A stretch of 64,000 nucleotides of DNA from Struthio camelus (Eukaryota; Chordata; Aves; Struthioniformes; Struthionidae), in NCBI RefSeq assembly GCF_040807025.1, contig NC_090967.1:7060001-7124000 (forward strand), written 5' to 3'. Below are positions 1 to 12,115 of this stretch, one piece after another. A program made the position numbers and the translations under genes. Position 1 is the first letter of the stretch. Each line of letters opens with the position of its first letter. Below the pieces are notes generated by a model. The model was given only the letters and a program-made list of their open reading frames with translations. It had not been told where the DNA came from and did no database searches.

Positions 1-240
1 GCAGGGGGAGCAGGCAGAGCCGTCCTCTGCGCGGCAGGATCTCTCGCCCGCCCCGCGCCCCCTGCGCGGCCGCTCACGGCGCCGGCCCTGGGCTCAGCAT
101 CCACGTCCCCTCGGTTCTGAATCCTGGAACTGGCAGCCCCTAAGCCCACAGGCGAAAATATTCCCTTCTCTCTCGCTACTTTCCCTAAGGGAGTTGCTTA
201 TCCAGCTTTGCAGTTTGAAAAACCCTGACGCAATCATGCT

Positions 241-254
241 GTTGCCATGGCAAG
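241..254 (+). promoter_or_regulatory. RFX X-box-like motif
   Basis: GTTGCCATGGCAAG matches the palindromic RFX consensus GTTGCCATGGCAAC at 13 of 14 positions. It lies in an island of lower GC content. Function is inferred from the motif only. Confidence 0.45.
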
Positions 255-1090
255 AAACGTTGCTGCTGCATTTTCCTCTGCGATTTACCGTGACTGGGGT
301 TTACTAAGTTATAGGACAAAGCAATAACGAATGAAGGAATCGGATCCACAGCAAGGCTTGCAAGAAGCTGCAAGAAATCTGGGTTGGCACGCGTTGCCAA
401 AAGGCAAGAAGGGAGGGTTTTTTTACAGCAGCGTAGGGCATACCCAAACCTGAGCACCGGGAAACGAGCGGGCTTCAGTGCACCCTGGGGCCAGCGCAGC
501 TCCCTCGCAGGAGGGTCGGTCACTGCACACCCGAGAGCGGGCAACGGAGCGGGCCGCGGGCAGGGGTCCGCCAGCCGCTCGGCGGGGCGCTGCGGGACGC
601 GACGGCATCGCCGCCGCGAGTTACAGCCCTGCCTGCTGCTGGCCGGGAGCTCAGCAGCCGCGAGCGGGCGGTGGGGAACGCTGACCCCGGGCCAAGGGGC
701 TGAAGAGATACCGCTCCAGGGCTGGAGGAAGGCTTTCGAGGGGGAACAGCCCAGCTCGGAGCGGAGTTGCTTATCCAGCTCCTTTGGAGAGGTCTCCTGA
801 GGGACGGAGCCCGTTCCCCTTGCGCTGGGCTGCCCGGGCGGCCCTGGAGGAAGGGGCGCAAGCAGCTCCCGGGTTAGCTCTCGCCTTTCCCTTCTCCCCC
901 TTCCTGCGGAGCCCGCAGGCCTGTGCCTGGCGAGGATGGCGAGACTGCAAGGGCAGCGGCCGGCGCGCGCCCCGGGCCGTGCCGCGCTGGGACACGGCCC
1001 CGCGCAGCCCCCCGCGCCTCCGGGACGGATTCAGGGCCAGGCTGCCGCGCACCCAGACTGAGGTCGGGGTGACGGCAAAAATAGCATGTG

Positions 1091-1104
1091 GTAGCCAAGG
1101 CAAC
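1091..1104 (+). promoter_or_regulatory. RFX X-box-like motif
   Basis: GTAGCCAAGGCAAC fits the X-box inverted half-sites GTNRCC and GGCAAC with a 2-bp spacer. Confidence 0.4.
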
Positions 1105-3671
1105 CCGCTTGGCTCCAGGAAGCAGTTTTATTAGGAACAGATTACGGCACATTAAACCCCTTATTGTCCCACCACCAGGATCTGCCCAAACGTCGAGCAG
1201 AGGTGCGGTGTCACAGCTGCCGAGGCTCAGGACGCGTTCGGGGGCGCGGCGCAGCCCGGGGAAGCGGGCGGCCCCCGCGTCGCCCAGCGCGCTGCCGCCG
1301 GCGCGGTCCCGCTCACCCCCGGCCCTTCCGCCCTGCAGGCTGCGCGTTCGGGGCAGCCGGCTGGCGCTTTCCAGGCTGCAGAGCACGCCGGCTCTGGCGT
1401 CCGACTGCCACCGCCGCGGCAGGGATTTGCACGGAGGCCGGAGCGGCTTTTCACTCCCGTCCTCGCCCGGAGCAAACCTCAGCCCTTAACCTGCTGCAGG
1501 CGGCAGCGAGACCGGCCCCCGTCCCTGGGGCTGGCAGGACGCGCAGCTCAGCCTCCCCCAGCTGCGTCCCCAGGCTGCCGGGGGGCTGAAGCGCACCAGC
1601 TTTGCCCTTTGCCTCTGCGGCGACTGCAGTTCTCGAATCCCCTTTAGGAGCCTCGGGAACATCTGGAAGACTCCCGGCTTTCTGCGGCGCCAGATGCTGG
1701 CCCGGCGCGGCCGGTGGCCTCCCGCCGGCCCCCTCCCCACACCCCGTCCCACCCCGCAGCCGCTGCAGAAGGGGGTTCTCGGGGTCCCCAGGGCAAAACG
1801 CAGCGACTCGGGGTGTGGAAAAAGCAGCAGGCTGACTGAGACGCATGCGTTTCTCTCTCCCACCCTCACTCCTGCCGACCTACCAGCCGCTTTAAACACC
1901 CATCGCAGTTATACAAGCTCTCATTAATCATCACCTAAGCACACTTGCAGCGCAGCAGTTGTTAAGGTCGGGAGATGCTGCCCAAGGACACAAGAAACAA
2001 ACTTCCACCGTGAACCCACCGAGTGACCTCGCAGGACAGAGGGGTGGGGATGGGGGAAGATGTTGATCTCTGATCCGCAGGGGAAAGAACTGCCGGGAGC
2101 GCAGGTTCTCCACCTGGGGACACTGCGGAGCTGAAACGCGCCGCCGGGAGCCAGCCCGGACGCCCGCGGAAGCGGGCGCTTCTCCAAGCCCCGCGCGGCC
2201 GCTCAGGCCGCCCCAGCGGCGTTTCTGCAGCGCTGCGCGGCGGGGCCGGCCGCCTCTCCGCGGCTGGGCGGCCATCAGCGAGGCACCGCGTGCTTCCATC
2301 GCCCTCCCTGCCCGCGAAGGGGGGAGCTGAACCGCCTGGGCATCCGCGGCTGGGATGCTGCGGCCGCAAGGAGCGGCACGGCACGGCGAGCCCGGCCGCG
2401 GCGCCGCGGGCACAGCCACGGCCGCAGAAACCCGTCACTGCAGCATCCACGTTTCCGGGCGCCCAGAACGTTCCTGCGCCCTTGCGGGAGCGCGCGGCCG
2501 CTGCACCGCATGAGCTCATGCTGCGCCGTCCCCCTTCCTGCGCCTCCCCGCTCCGGCAGCCGTAGGAGCCAGACTGTAACCCAACCTCGCCGCCGGCCCT
2601 CTGCGCTCGCCTTGCTGCAGGGGAGGAATTAGCAACGGCAGCGGATCAGATTCCTGCCTGTCTGGGTCACTTTCCCTCCCCGCCGCCTCTTGGCCCTGCA
2701 CACGGCTTTCGGCTACGCGACTCCTTTTTCCCCCCCTTAGGGCAGGGGAAGAAGTTAGGAAAATCCCCCCTCTGCCCCCAACAAGGCAGGGAGAGGCGAC
2801 GTCTGCCTCGAGCAGCTTCGGGCCCGCCAGGGAGCTGCGCGTTTGCAGGGAGCGGCCGATTCTGGCGCGAGCCCGGCCCGGGGCGCCAGGCAGAGCGAGC
2901 GGGGCAGCTCCCGGGGCCGGGGCGGCAGCGAGCGCTCCGCGCGCGCACGGCCGACCCGAGCATCCTTTGTCTTTGCAATTACAGCCTGACTCTGCTTCAC
3001 CTGAAATTCGTGCTGCCAGGGCTGAGGGCCCGTGCAACGCGCCTCGAGCAGCCGGGCAGCGCCGGGGGGGGGGGGGGGCGAGCGGCCCCGGGGCCCCCGC
3101 ACCCCGCTGCGCCGTTACCTTGGTGCTAAAGCCTCTGCATTGTGGAGCTGTCCTCCCCGCAGATGGCTCTTGGCAGGAGGGGACGCTTGTTCAAAGAGCC
3201 GATTCCCGGGGCCTCCCAGCTCTGCCCCCCCCGGGGGCAAGGTGGGGTCTTTCTCACGCAGGCGGATAATGGCCAAGGGGCCCTGGCGCTCGGGCAGGGG
3301 GTAAATCTGCGCGGGGGCCGCCCGGCCCCACGGCGCGGGGCACCTCAGGGTGCTTCCTGCAGGAAGCCGGCTGTGCCCCCACCCCGACGCTCGTGCAGCC
3401 CCCGGTGCCTCGTTGCGGGAGGCAGGGCCTCCAGCAGAGCGGCGCGGGCGCGAGCCCCCCGCGCTGCGCTCCCCCGGCCCCTCCGCATCGCTGGCGTGCG
3501 GCGGCGAGCAGGAGCAGCAGCAGGAGGAGGAGGAGGAGGGTGCAGCCTGCCTCCCGCCAGGGCGAGGGAGAGGGCCCCGAGCTCCCCCGCGCCCCGTCCT
3601 GGCAGGAACCCCCCCGAGCCGAGCCCCTTTTGGCCAAGCCTCCGAACACGCTGGAAAGCTGCGGCCGGGCA

Positions 3672-3703
3672 GCTAATTAGAGAGGCCGGCTAATTAGAGA
3701 GGC
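3672..3703 (+). repeat. Duplicated homeodomain-type element
   Basis: GCTAATTAGAGAGGC occurs twice, 17 bp apart, giving TAATTA palindromes at 3674-3679 and 3691-3696 in otherwise CpG-dense sequence. Two CAGCTG E-boxes and a TAATCC lie 270-300 bp further on (3955-3995). Confidence 0.5.
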
Positions 3704-4026
3704 TCTCCCTCGGCATCGCTGGCGCGCAGGGGCTGCGCTCGGAGCCGGACGTGACCTGCTTCCCGATGGGCTGCGACGGCAGCGCGGCGTGGAGGGTGGG
3801 AGAGACCCCGCTGCCCCCCCGGCCGGGGACCGGGACAAGCTGCCGAGAGCGGGCAGGGGCAGGAGACCAGCCCCCACCCCCAGGGCTGCAGCCCCCCCGC
3901 CCCCCTCCCCCGGCTGCTTTTAAAGCCACGCAAACGAGCACAAGTGATGCTGCTTAATCCCTTTCCAGCTGCTGGGTAATTCTGTTCCAGCTGCAAACAG
4001 GAGCCGGGGGGGGGGGTGTTTGCACG

Positions 4027-4077
4027 CGTGTGTGTGTGCGTGTCTGTGCGCGTGTGTGTGCACGCGTACGTGTGCAT
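4027..4077 (+). repeat. Alternating purine-pyrimidine (TG/CG) tract
   Basis: An imperfect TG/CG/CA alternation over about 50 bp, followed by a short T-run. This is simple sequence of the kind that readily adopts Z-DNA. Confidence 0.75.
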
Positions 4078-4314
4078 CTCATTTTTTTTAAAAGCAGTTG
4101 TGCAGCCCCGTCGCTTGCTCTCGCCCTCCCCTCGCAGCGCCGCGGCGGCCCGCGTGGCGCCGGCTTGCCCCCGTGCAGCGGGGAGCAGGGGCCGGCGCGC
4201 AGCCCCCTGCCCGCGCTCGACGCCCTGCTCCCGCAGCAAGGGCCGGGGCCGCTATTGTTCGGCGCAGGCGGCTCCGCAGACAAAGAGGGGCTCTGTCGCC
4301 CCGCGAGCGTGAGG

Positions 4315-4359
4315 GGAACGGGAACGGGGATGGGAACGGGAATGGGGATGGGAATGGGC
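4315..4359 (+). repeat. Hexanucleotide GGGAAC/GGGGAT repeat
   Basis: About seven degenerate hexamers alternate between GGGAAC and GGGGAT types. G-rich on the plus strand. Confidence 0.75.
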
Positions 4360-6531
4360 TGTGGGAAGGAGCAAACATCTGCCAGGGTGGGGGGGACAGC
4401 CGGGTGCACAGGCACGTGGCAATGCGCCCCCCCCCCCCAGCCCAGCCGAATGCAGCCCCCCGCGGGCTGGGGCAGGTCCAAACCAGTCCCTCTCCTAGGA
4501 GCGCTGCGGGACTGCGCACGGTGCATGCGGGGCTGGGAACGGGGGCTACGGCTGGGAACGGGGGGGGTACAGCCGGCAACGCGCCTGCCCTGGGCCTGCT
4601 GAAGTCGGGAGCCGTGCAAAGCCCCCGGGGGACGCAGGCTCCCGCCTGCCGCCCCTGCCCAGCGGTGGGTGGCCAGCGTGGCATGCGCCGAGCGTCCACG
4701 GGAGATGGGGGGCAGGAAGCGGGCCAGGAGGGGGGGGCGCGGAGCGAGCCGGGGAAATACAGGTCAGGCAGGAGAGGGGACAGTAAATAGCACTCGTGTG
4801 ATGAGTCACGCTGGGCCTCGGGCACCGCAGAGCTGAGCGGGGAGCTGGGAGCCCCAGCCCCATATTTGTCCCCCCGCTGCTCAGGCGACGGCGGGGCTGA
4901 CGGGGGACCGGCTTCGCTGCGCCCCGGCACGCTGCAGACCCCGCGGGCGCTGCCGCCGCCGCCTGGGCACCGGGGCTGGCCCGTCCGGCGGGCTGCTCGC
5001 CCGCTGGTCCCCCGCCGCCGTCCCGCCGCCCGTCCCTGACGCCAGGTGGGGACCCTTCGGGCCCCGCGGCTGCTCAGCAGCAGCCCGGCGCAGCCCCCCG
5101 GCTCGGGGCGCGCGGGAGGGCGCCCGGCGAGGTGACGATGCACCCAGACGTGGGACGAGGGGCTCCGGGACACACAGCTGCCCGGCCCCCCCCCTGCGCT
5201 GCCCAGGGCCGGAGGTGGCCCCGGGGGCCGGGGGCCCTGCGGCCGCCCCTCCCTCCACCCCCTCCTTCCCCTCCTGCATAGTTCATGTTTTGGAAAAAGG
5301 AAAAAAAAAAAAGGCAAGCAAGCAAAGCAAAGCGAGATCCGGGAAGCGGGGGCCGCGGTTCCTGTTCCAACGCCCACGGCTCCGGCACGCCGCCCCCCGC
5401 GCGGCGCCACGGGGGGGCCGCCAGCGCCCGCCCCCCATTGCAGCCTGCACCCCCGCCCCGGCCCTCGCCCCCAGCCCCACGGGGCGCGCGGGCCGGCGGG
5501 GGGCCGCGGGCTGGGCCGGGGGCTGCCACGGGGCACAGCGCCGGCCCCCACGGCCCCGTGCACCGTGACACCCCGGGGGGCTGCCGGCCGCGCTGGCATC
5601 GCGCTGCCCCCCGCTTCCCACCACCGCCGTGCCGCTCCCCGGCCACCCTCCGCTGGCCGGCGGTCTGTCCGGCCGGCGGTCTGTCCGGCCGGCCGGCCGG
5701 CGGCGCCGGAGGGTGCTGAGCACTGCCGTGGCGGTGGCAGCAGAGGGCAGCCACGCTTCGCGCACGGCACGGATCCTGCCAGCCGGCGCCCCACGCGTGT
5801 GCCCCGCACCAGCCCATCACCCTGCCTCGGGCCCCGCCGTGCGACCAGGGCCGGGCCAGCGCCCGGGCGAGCTCCCAGCCCTGCGGCCGGGGGGGGGCGG
5901 TTTGTCCTCAGCTCCCGGCTGGCAGCTGGGGCTGATCCTGCCCTGGAACCCAGCACCCTCCGCTGCACCCTGCAGGCCGGCCGCAGCATGGGCCGGGGCT
6001 GCGGGAGCTGGCGGCTTCCCAGCGCGCCGCCGCGGGGGCTGCCTCCCCGCCGCCGCGCACGTCACCCGCCGCCGGTCATGGAAACGGTGCCGGGACCCCC
6101 GGAGCGCCGGGGGGGCCCAGCTCCCGCCCCCCCCGGGCAGGCTGGCAGGGAGCTGGAGACGTGCGCGCCCACACGTGCGTGCATGCCCATGCCCTCGTGC
6201 ACGCACACAGGTGCACGCGCACGTGCGAACACACGCATGTGCACACGCTCGGCATCACACGCAGCTGTGCACGCGCAGAGGCGTGTGCACAGCTGAGCCC
6301 GGAGCCCGTGGCACGGCCGATGGGGACGCGCGCAGATCCCGGCCTGCAGGCACATGCAGCGCCGCCCCACGCGCGGCCCACCTCCCGCGGCCTCCAGCAC
6401 GCACACACGCGTGCAAGCGCACGCGCAGCCACGCGCTCGCGCTGCTGCCGGCAGGACACACAAGCACGCAGCGGCAACAGCATTGCGAGCTCTCGCCCCG
6501 TCCCCAAGTGACTGTCTGCTCCGGGGTGAAT

Positions 6532-6568
6532 CACACGCCTTCCTCATGCCTCAGTTTCCCCACGGGGG
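6532..6568 (-). repeat. MIR-type SINE fragment (short)
   Basis: CATGCCTCAGTTTCCCC is the reverse complement of the MIR core around GGGAAACTGAGGCA. Too short to be certain. Confidence 0.45.
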
Positions 6569-7059
6569 TTGGTTGCTTTTGCAACAGCCCTGGGGCCGTG
6601 TCTGCCCGCTGCGCCCGGGGTCCCCGAGCCCTCGCGGCCCCGCGGGGCTGCAGGAGGAGCGAGGCTGGGTGTTCGCAGCTGGAGGAGCTGCAACGACAGC
6701 GCTGCACGCCGTGGCGCACCGGGCGCAGGCTTCCCACGGCGGGGAGCGAACGGGGCGCCCCGGCCCCCCGCCAGGGCTCCGGGGCTGCTGGGCACCGCGC
6801 TGGGGGCGCACGCGCTGGACCGGCCAAGCGGCATCGCGTGCGTGCCTGCACGCCCGGGACCCACGCACGCGCGCAGGCACGCACCCCGACACGCGTGTGC
6901 ACAGGTGTGGGTCCGCGCCTGCACCTACCCCGGCCGGCCGTGGCCCACGCGCCCCGGCGTGGTGCACCGGCCCCGGCCCCACGGGTGGGCACGGCGCCAG
7001 CCCCTCCGGCGGGCTCTGCGCCCACGCTGCTGCGCCCGGCCCGGCGCCCGCCTGCAGCC

Positions 7060-7073
7060 GTCTCCGTGGCAAC
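7060..7073 (+). promoter_or_regulatory. RFX X-box-like motif
   Basis: GTCTCCGTGGCAAC keeps the strong GGCAAC half-site and a degenerate first half. Confidence 0.3.
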
Positions 7074-7567
7074 GCTGCGGATTTATCAATGGAGACGACT
7101 GCGGGGAAACGCTCGCGGGGAGGGAGAGGAGGAGTTTGGTGGGGGCCGCGGCAGGGGACAGACGGCGGCCGCGGGGGGCCGGCGGGCGGGAGGGGGCTGT
7201 GCGTGTCTGCAGGGCCGCTGCCCAGGCGTGCGTGCCCGGAGGGTGCAGCGTGCACGCACGCGTGCAAGACGAAGCAGGGCGCGTGCACGCTTGCTGGAGC
7301 AGGCCGTGGTTGCACAGAGCGCACCCCTGGTGCGGCCCCCCCCCCGGTGCCTGCCCGTGCCGTGCCCTGCTCACGTCCCTGCGGGCACCCGCTGCACCCT
7401 GCCGGTCACCCCAGCCCCCTCCCGGCTCTGCCAGGGCCTCCCGGCTCCCAGCACCCGCCTGCGCGGGGGCGGCCGGGGGCGTTTGCTGGAGAGCAGAGGC
7501 CGAGGCCGGGCAAAGATAAAGGGTTCGTGCCCGCCCTGCCCGGGCGTCCTGGAAGTGCTGCAGAGCC

Positions 7568-7700
7568 GGGCTGCAAACGGGGGGCTCGGGGTGCCCAGAA
7601 GGGCTGCAAACCGGGGGTTCGGGGAGCACAGATGAGCTGCAAATGGGGGGTTTGAGGAGCCCAGAGGGGCTGCAAACGGGGGGTTTGGGGAGCCCAGCGC
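7568..7700 (+). repeat. 33-bp tandem repeat, four copies
   Basis: GCTGCAAA recurs at 33-bp spacing (about 7570, 7603, 7636, 7669), each followed by a G-run and a GGGGAGCCCAG-type tail. Confidence 0.8.
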
Positions 7701-9544
7701 CTCCATACACCCCTTCCCTGCCAGCTTTCCCAGCTCCTCCCCTTGCCCCACTGAGCGCCGGCGGCTGTCGGGGGTCCGTGTGCCGCACCCCAGGGTGCTG
7801 TCGGGGACGGGGACAGCGGGTCTCGTGCCGCGGGCCCCGATGCGCAGCCGGGGGCCGGGAGAGGGGCCTTTCAGGAGGGGAAGCGGCTCCCTGGCTCCAA
7901 GCGGGCAGCTCCCCTTCCCCGCTCTGCCCCGGGCCGGCGCCTGGGGCGCAGCGCCCGCCGGCGGGACGCCGAGGGCCAAAGGGGAGCGGGACGCCCGGCC
8001 GGGAGCAAGCGCTGTCCGGTGACGCTCTGCTCCTGGTGCGCCGCCGGCTCGGCACGTGGCCCCGGCGGGACGCGCTGAGCGGGGACGCCGCGGGGCTCCG
8101 GCCCCGGCGCAGAGCCCCTTCCCGCGCGGCGGGCCGGCCCGAGGGCGGCTTTGGCGGGGCGCGAGCTGGGGCTCACCGCTTTCCCGCCTGGGCACCCGAG
8201 TCACGCACGCAGGAGCACCCAGGCGGCCGATGCCCGAGCGCCCGGCGAGCTCGGGCGCGATGCCGCCCGCGCACGAGCCCGCGTCAGCGCCCACCCGGCG
8301 AGCTGCCGCCGCCGCGCGCCCCGCGTCGGTGCCCGAGCCGCCGCTGCCAGGAAGGGCTGCAGCGGAGGAGCCGCCGATGGCGGGTTCACGCCAGCTCAGC
8401 ACTTTCACAGCCCTCACGGCACACTTAGTCACAGGCGGCTCCGCGCATGCCTGCTCACGCGCGCGCGCACACACACACACACTCCCCCCCGCTGCCCGGC
8501 CCCCGCCAAGCCACAGCACACGCGCAGGCCAGCAGCAGCGAGAAGGAGGAAAATCGCTCAGGCAGTGACCCTGTTTCCAGCCGCGCCGCCCTACCTTCCC
8601 GGCACGGCGGGCCGACGGCCGGGCGGGCTCTGCCGTGCTGCAGAAGGCCCCAAGGAAGCTCCTCTGGGCTGAGAATGGACAAAACTCAGCACAGAGATGG
8701 GACCCGCAAGTCAGAGCCTCTGACTGCATCTCGGGGAGGGCACAAGACCAGGACAAACAGCTGCCAGACGGGTCGGACAGCGCCGAGCGCAGCCGGCTGA
8801 CGGCGCCCCGTGGCACGGCCCGGCGGCCCTCGCACCCCGCCACGTGCCCTGTCCCGCGGCCAGGGCGAAGGCGGGCGTGGGGCCGGGAGAGGCGCCCCAG
8901 GAGCCCAGCCGCCTTTCCCCTCCCCGCAGGCGCCAGGACGCCCCGTCTGCCGGCCCAGCAAAGAGCGCAGCACTGCCCGGAAACTTGCTGACTCGTGAAA
9001 AATGGAAGTTGGAAAAAAACCCTCATCCCGCGGCGCGGGGGAACGGCGCTCGCAGCCGGGGCCGCGGCCGCTCCGGGCGCAGGCAGCGGGGCAGGAGCCG
9101 GCGCGGCGCGAGGGGGCCCCGGGGTGCCCGCGCCCGGGAGGCAGAGCCGCTCTCGAGGCTTTTCCCCAGGGCCGCGCTACCCGCGCGCCGTGCCCGGGGG
9201 CGGCTTCTCTGCTTCGCTCTCACGCCGCCGCCGCGTTTCCCCGAGCGGCACCCAGCAAAGCCTCGCGCCTCCGCGGCGCCGCTGCCGAGAAACCCGCAGG
9301 GCGCCCATGCCGGGGGGACGCGCGTCGGCGCCTCGACGCGAGAGCCGCCGGGCAGCAGCGCGGGCGCAGGCGGGCGCGCACGGCCGGCCAGGCCACTGCG
9401 GCTCCGGCTGCTGCCCCGGCAGCCGCCGCCAGCCGGTTGGGGGCTCGGGGCCGGCGGCCGAGCGGAGGCTCCCCCGGCGCGTCCCCGGCCAGCGCGGCGG
9501 CCGCGCAGCTTCGCACGAGCTCGCCTCTTTGTTTGGTTTACAGA

Positions 9545-10465
9545 TGAGTCATTCCTAGACGGCGGTGCGCGCGCGGCCGCGCGGTCCCCACCTGCCTGCC
9601 GCTGACTCACCGGGCGCCGGGGGGCTCGCCACCGCCGCGCGGCCCCACGGCACGGCCCTCGCTGCCGCCCACCCGGCCCCTGCCCCGCGGCTGTCCCCGC
9701 CAGGGCCAACCCAGCGGCGCCCCGGGGAGCCAGGAGGTCCGCGAGGGGCAGAGTTAAGGGGATTTGCGCAAACTCCCCCAGCACAAGGCGAGGCAGCGAC
9801 CCGCAGCCGGCGGCACCGGGGCCGTGGGCACCGCCGGGCCGGGGCGACCTGCGGGAACGGGGCCAGGAGAGAGCTCAGCAGAAAAGGGGGCCGGAGGGCA
9901 GGGCCGGGGCGGCCGCGAGTCATTGTGAAAGCGATGCTGGCGCGCGGGGCCTGGGAACGGGCTGCCGCCCCGCGCCGGACGGCCGCTCCGCCTCGCTCTG
10001 ACTCACGGCGAGCTCCGCGGGCGGCCGTGCCCCGCAGCGCGTCCTGCGCCCAGCGCCCGGCGCGGGGCCGCGCTCGGCTCCGCACGCAGGCGAGCGCGCG
10101 GCGCGGAGCCGGGACGAGCCCAGCGCCTCCGGCTCTGCCCGGCCGGGCGGGACGGCCAGCGCCCGCGGCGTCCCGGCCGGGAGCGCAGGCCAGCGCCCAG
10201 CGCCGCTGCCCGGAGGCGGCGCGCCGCGTTCGCCGGGGACGCGCGCAGCCGCCACCACCCTAAGCGCTCGCGGGGGCCTGAGTCGCCGCGCGCGCGGTGC
10301 CACCCTGGCGCCGAGCCCCGCTCCTGCCGCGCGCCGCCGAGCAGGGGGCTGCGGGCGGCGGGCTCCACGTGGCTGGGTGACGGCAGGGAGGGCGGCGCGC
10401 CGAGGGGGATGGGAGCGGCAGGAATCCGGGACTGAGTCACTGCTTCCTCTGCTCCCCGTGAGTCA
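9545..10465. promoter_or_regulatory. Cluster of five AP-1 (TRE) sites
   Basis: TGAGTCA or TGACTCA lies at 9545-9551, 9603-9609, 9999-10005, 10433-10439 and 10459-10465, with an additional GAGTCAT half-site near 9918. Two of the sites are 26 bp apart in the same orientation. The interval is a CpG island with no coding exon. I infer an enhancer. Confidence 0.5.
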
Positions 10466-12026
10466 TTCCCCAGCAACGCGGAGACGCAGGGCCGGGCGCG
10501 CAGCGGCCGCCGCGGAGGTGATGTGCGCACGGCTGCGTGCGAGGGCAACCCCCTGGCACACGCGTGAGCGCCCCGCCGAGCGTGCGCCCGCCCGCCCGGC
10601 CCGAGCGGGCACGCGCGCTGACGTAGCCGTGCGAACCGCGGCGGGCTGCGTGCGCGGACAGGCGGGTCGCCTGCACGTGTGCGGCCCCATGTGCAGACAT
10701 GCCCGAAGCACAGATAAGCCCCAGCGCCTGTGCGCACACACACACGCGTGTGCTCCTGCCTTCCCACACCCTGGACGCTTGCACAGACCCAAACTGCAAG
10801 AGAGCACACGTGTGCAAGACACTCGAACACGGGGCCGTGCACGCAGCCACCCCACCCTCCTCCCGCCACGGTGCCCTTACCTGGCGCACGCGTGCACCTC
10901 CGACACCGGGCTCGCGCCCGCCTGCGCGGGACAGGACAGCAGCGCACCGGGCCCCCCGCCAGCAGCAACAGCAGCTTCTCCTGAACCCAACGACCTCGGC
11001 TCTTCACGCCAGATGCTCTGCGCTGCAGCCCCAAGCGTCCCAGCACCGCTGCACCTGCACAGCCAGCGCCCTCCCGGGACCGCTGCGCCCTGGTGAACGT
11101 CCCTCCTCGCCACCCAGCCGGAGCCTGGACGCGGCGGCTGCAGCAGAGCAGGAGGTGCAGGCACTCAGAGCCTGCCGACGGCTGTGCACACAAAGCTCAG
11201 GCCTGCACAAGCACGTATCTCTGTGGATACACGTGTGCACACGCGTGTGCGTGATCTGCCCCCATCTTTACATATAGGATCGGGGGATATTGCTCTGCCG
11301 CCTGCGTGGGGGTGGGCAGGCAGACACATCCTCACACACGTGCATGCACACACGCTTTTCACACCTCTCGGGCACCCACAGCTGCCAGGCTCCCCCAGTG
11401 CTCGCTGCCCACCCCAGGCTGGGGCAGGGACCCGCACGGCCCCTCGCCCTTGGCCGGCTTCGTCGCAGGGGCTTGCCTGGCTCGCTTCCCGGGCAGCCCA
11501 CAGCGGTGGTCTCGGCTCAGCGCCTCCGGAGACCGGGAGCACCGCTGCTGCAGGCTGCCCTGCAAGCCCTGCAAGGCAGGGCTGCAAGCCCTGCCCTGCT
11601 GGGCCCCCCCCCCGATTGAAATCATCTGGCTGGGCAAGCGCAGCACACGGCTCCCGACACAGCCCTGGCTAGGGGCCACCTTGCCTGGGGGGCAGAAACG
11701 GCTGCCGGGCACCGCCATCACCCCACGGGCACTGCCTCGGTCACTGTGCCAGGCTCGGCCCTGCCACCCAGAGCCCCGGGCAGCCCCGCCGCGGGGCTGC
11801 TGAGCTTGCAGGGGGCTTGGGAGGAGCCCCCGGGCCCCGCACTGGCTGGGGCGCCCCGGGGCCCTGCAGCCAGGCGAACACGGAGCAGCCCCCCGGCACG
11901 GCCCCTGCCCTGGTCCCGCGGCCAGGCCCACCCGAGCCCTGCAGCCCGGCGCTGCTCGGCGCTGCAGGCGCAGCCGGGGCGCAGCCTCGTGCTCCCCACG
12001 CTGCCAGCGCCGCGGGAGCCGGGGCG

Positions 12027-12040
12027 GTCGCCACGGCAAC
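12027..12040 (+). promoter_or_regulatory. RFX X-box-like motif
   Basis: GTCGCCACGGCAAC fits the X-box consensus. It lies 20 bp before a duplicated TGAATGAATGAGC element. Confidence 0.4.
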
Positions 12041-12060
12041 GGGCCTCCCTCGCGCCGCCG

Positions 12061-12115
12061 TGAATGAATGAGCCAGGCGCGCGCGGCGGGCGGCGGGATC
12101 CATGAATGAATGAGC
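12061..12115 (+). repeat. Direct repeat TGAATGAATGAGC, two copies 42 bp apart
   Basis: Identical 13-mers at 12061-12073 and 12103-12115 flank a pure CG-rich spacer. The AT-richer repeats stand out from their surroundings. Confidence 0.7.

Larger units (their letters stand above)
1..9540. other. Gene-free GC-rich interval downstream of MIDN, distal part
   Basis: No coding exon could be supported on either strand. Less GC-rich islands at 180-420, 1070-1180 and 1890-2070 look like noncoding elements. The rest is CpG-rich sequence with alternating CA/CG/TG patches at 4027-4077, 6160-6290, 6400-6430, 6835-6910 and 7250-7300. A G-run lies at 3065-3078. Synteny predicts CIRBP to the left, but no RRM coding exon is seen in the window. 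Confidence 0.6.

Noticed and set aside
373-400. NFI-like palindrome TTGGCACGCGTTGCCAA
   Set aside because: The half-site spacing is 7 bp, not the 5 bp NFI needs; kept only as a chance inverted repeat.
4088-7635. Long open frames on both strands (633 minus, 668 plus)
   Set aside because: Sequence is so poor in A and T that stops are rare. The frames overlap on both strands and encode Arg/Pro/Ala-rich noise.
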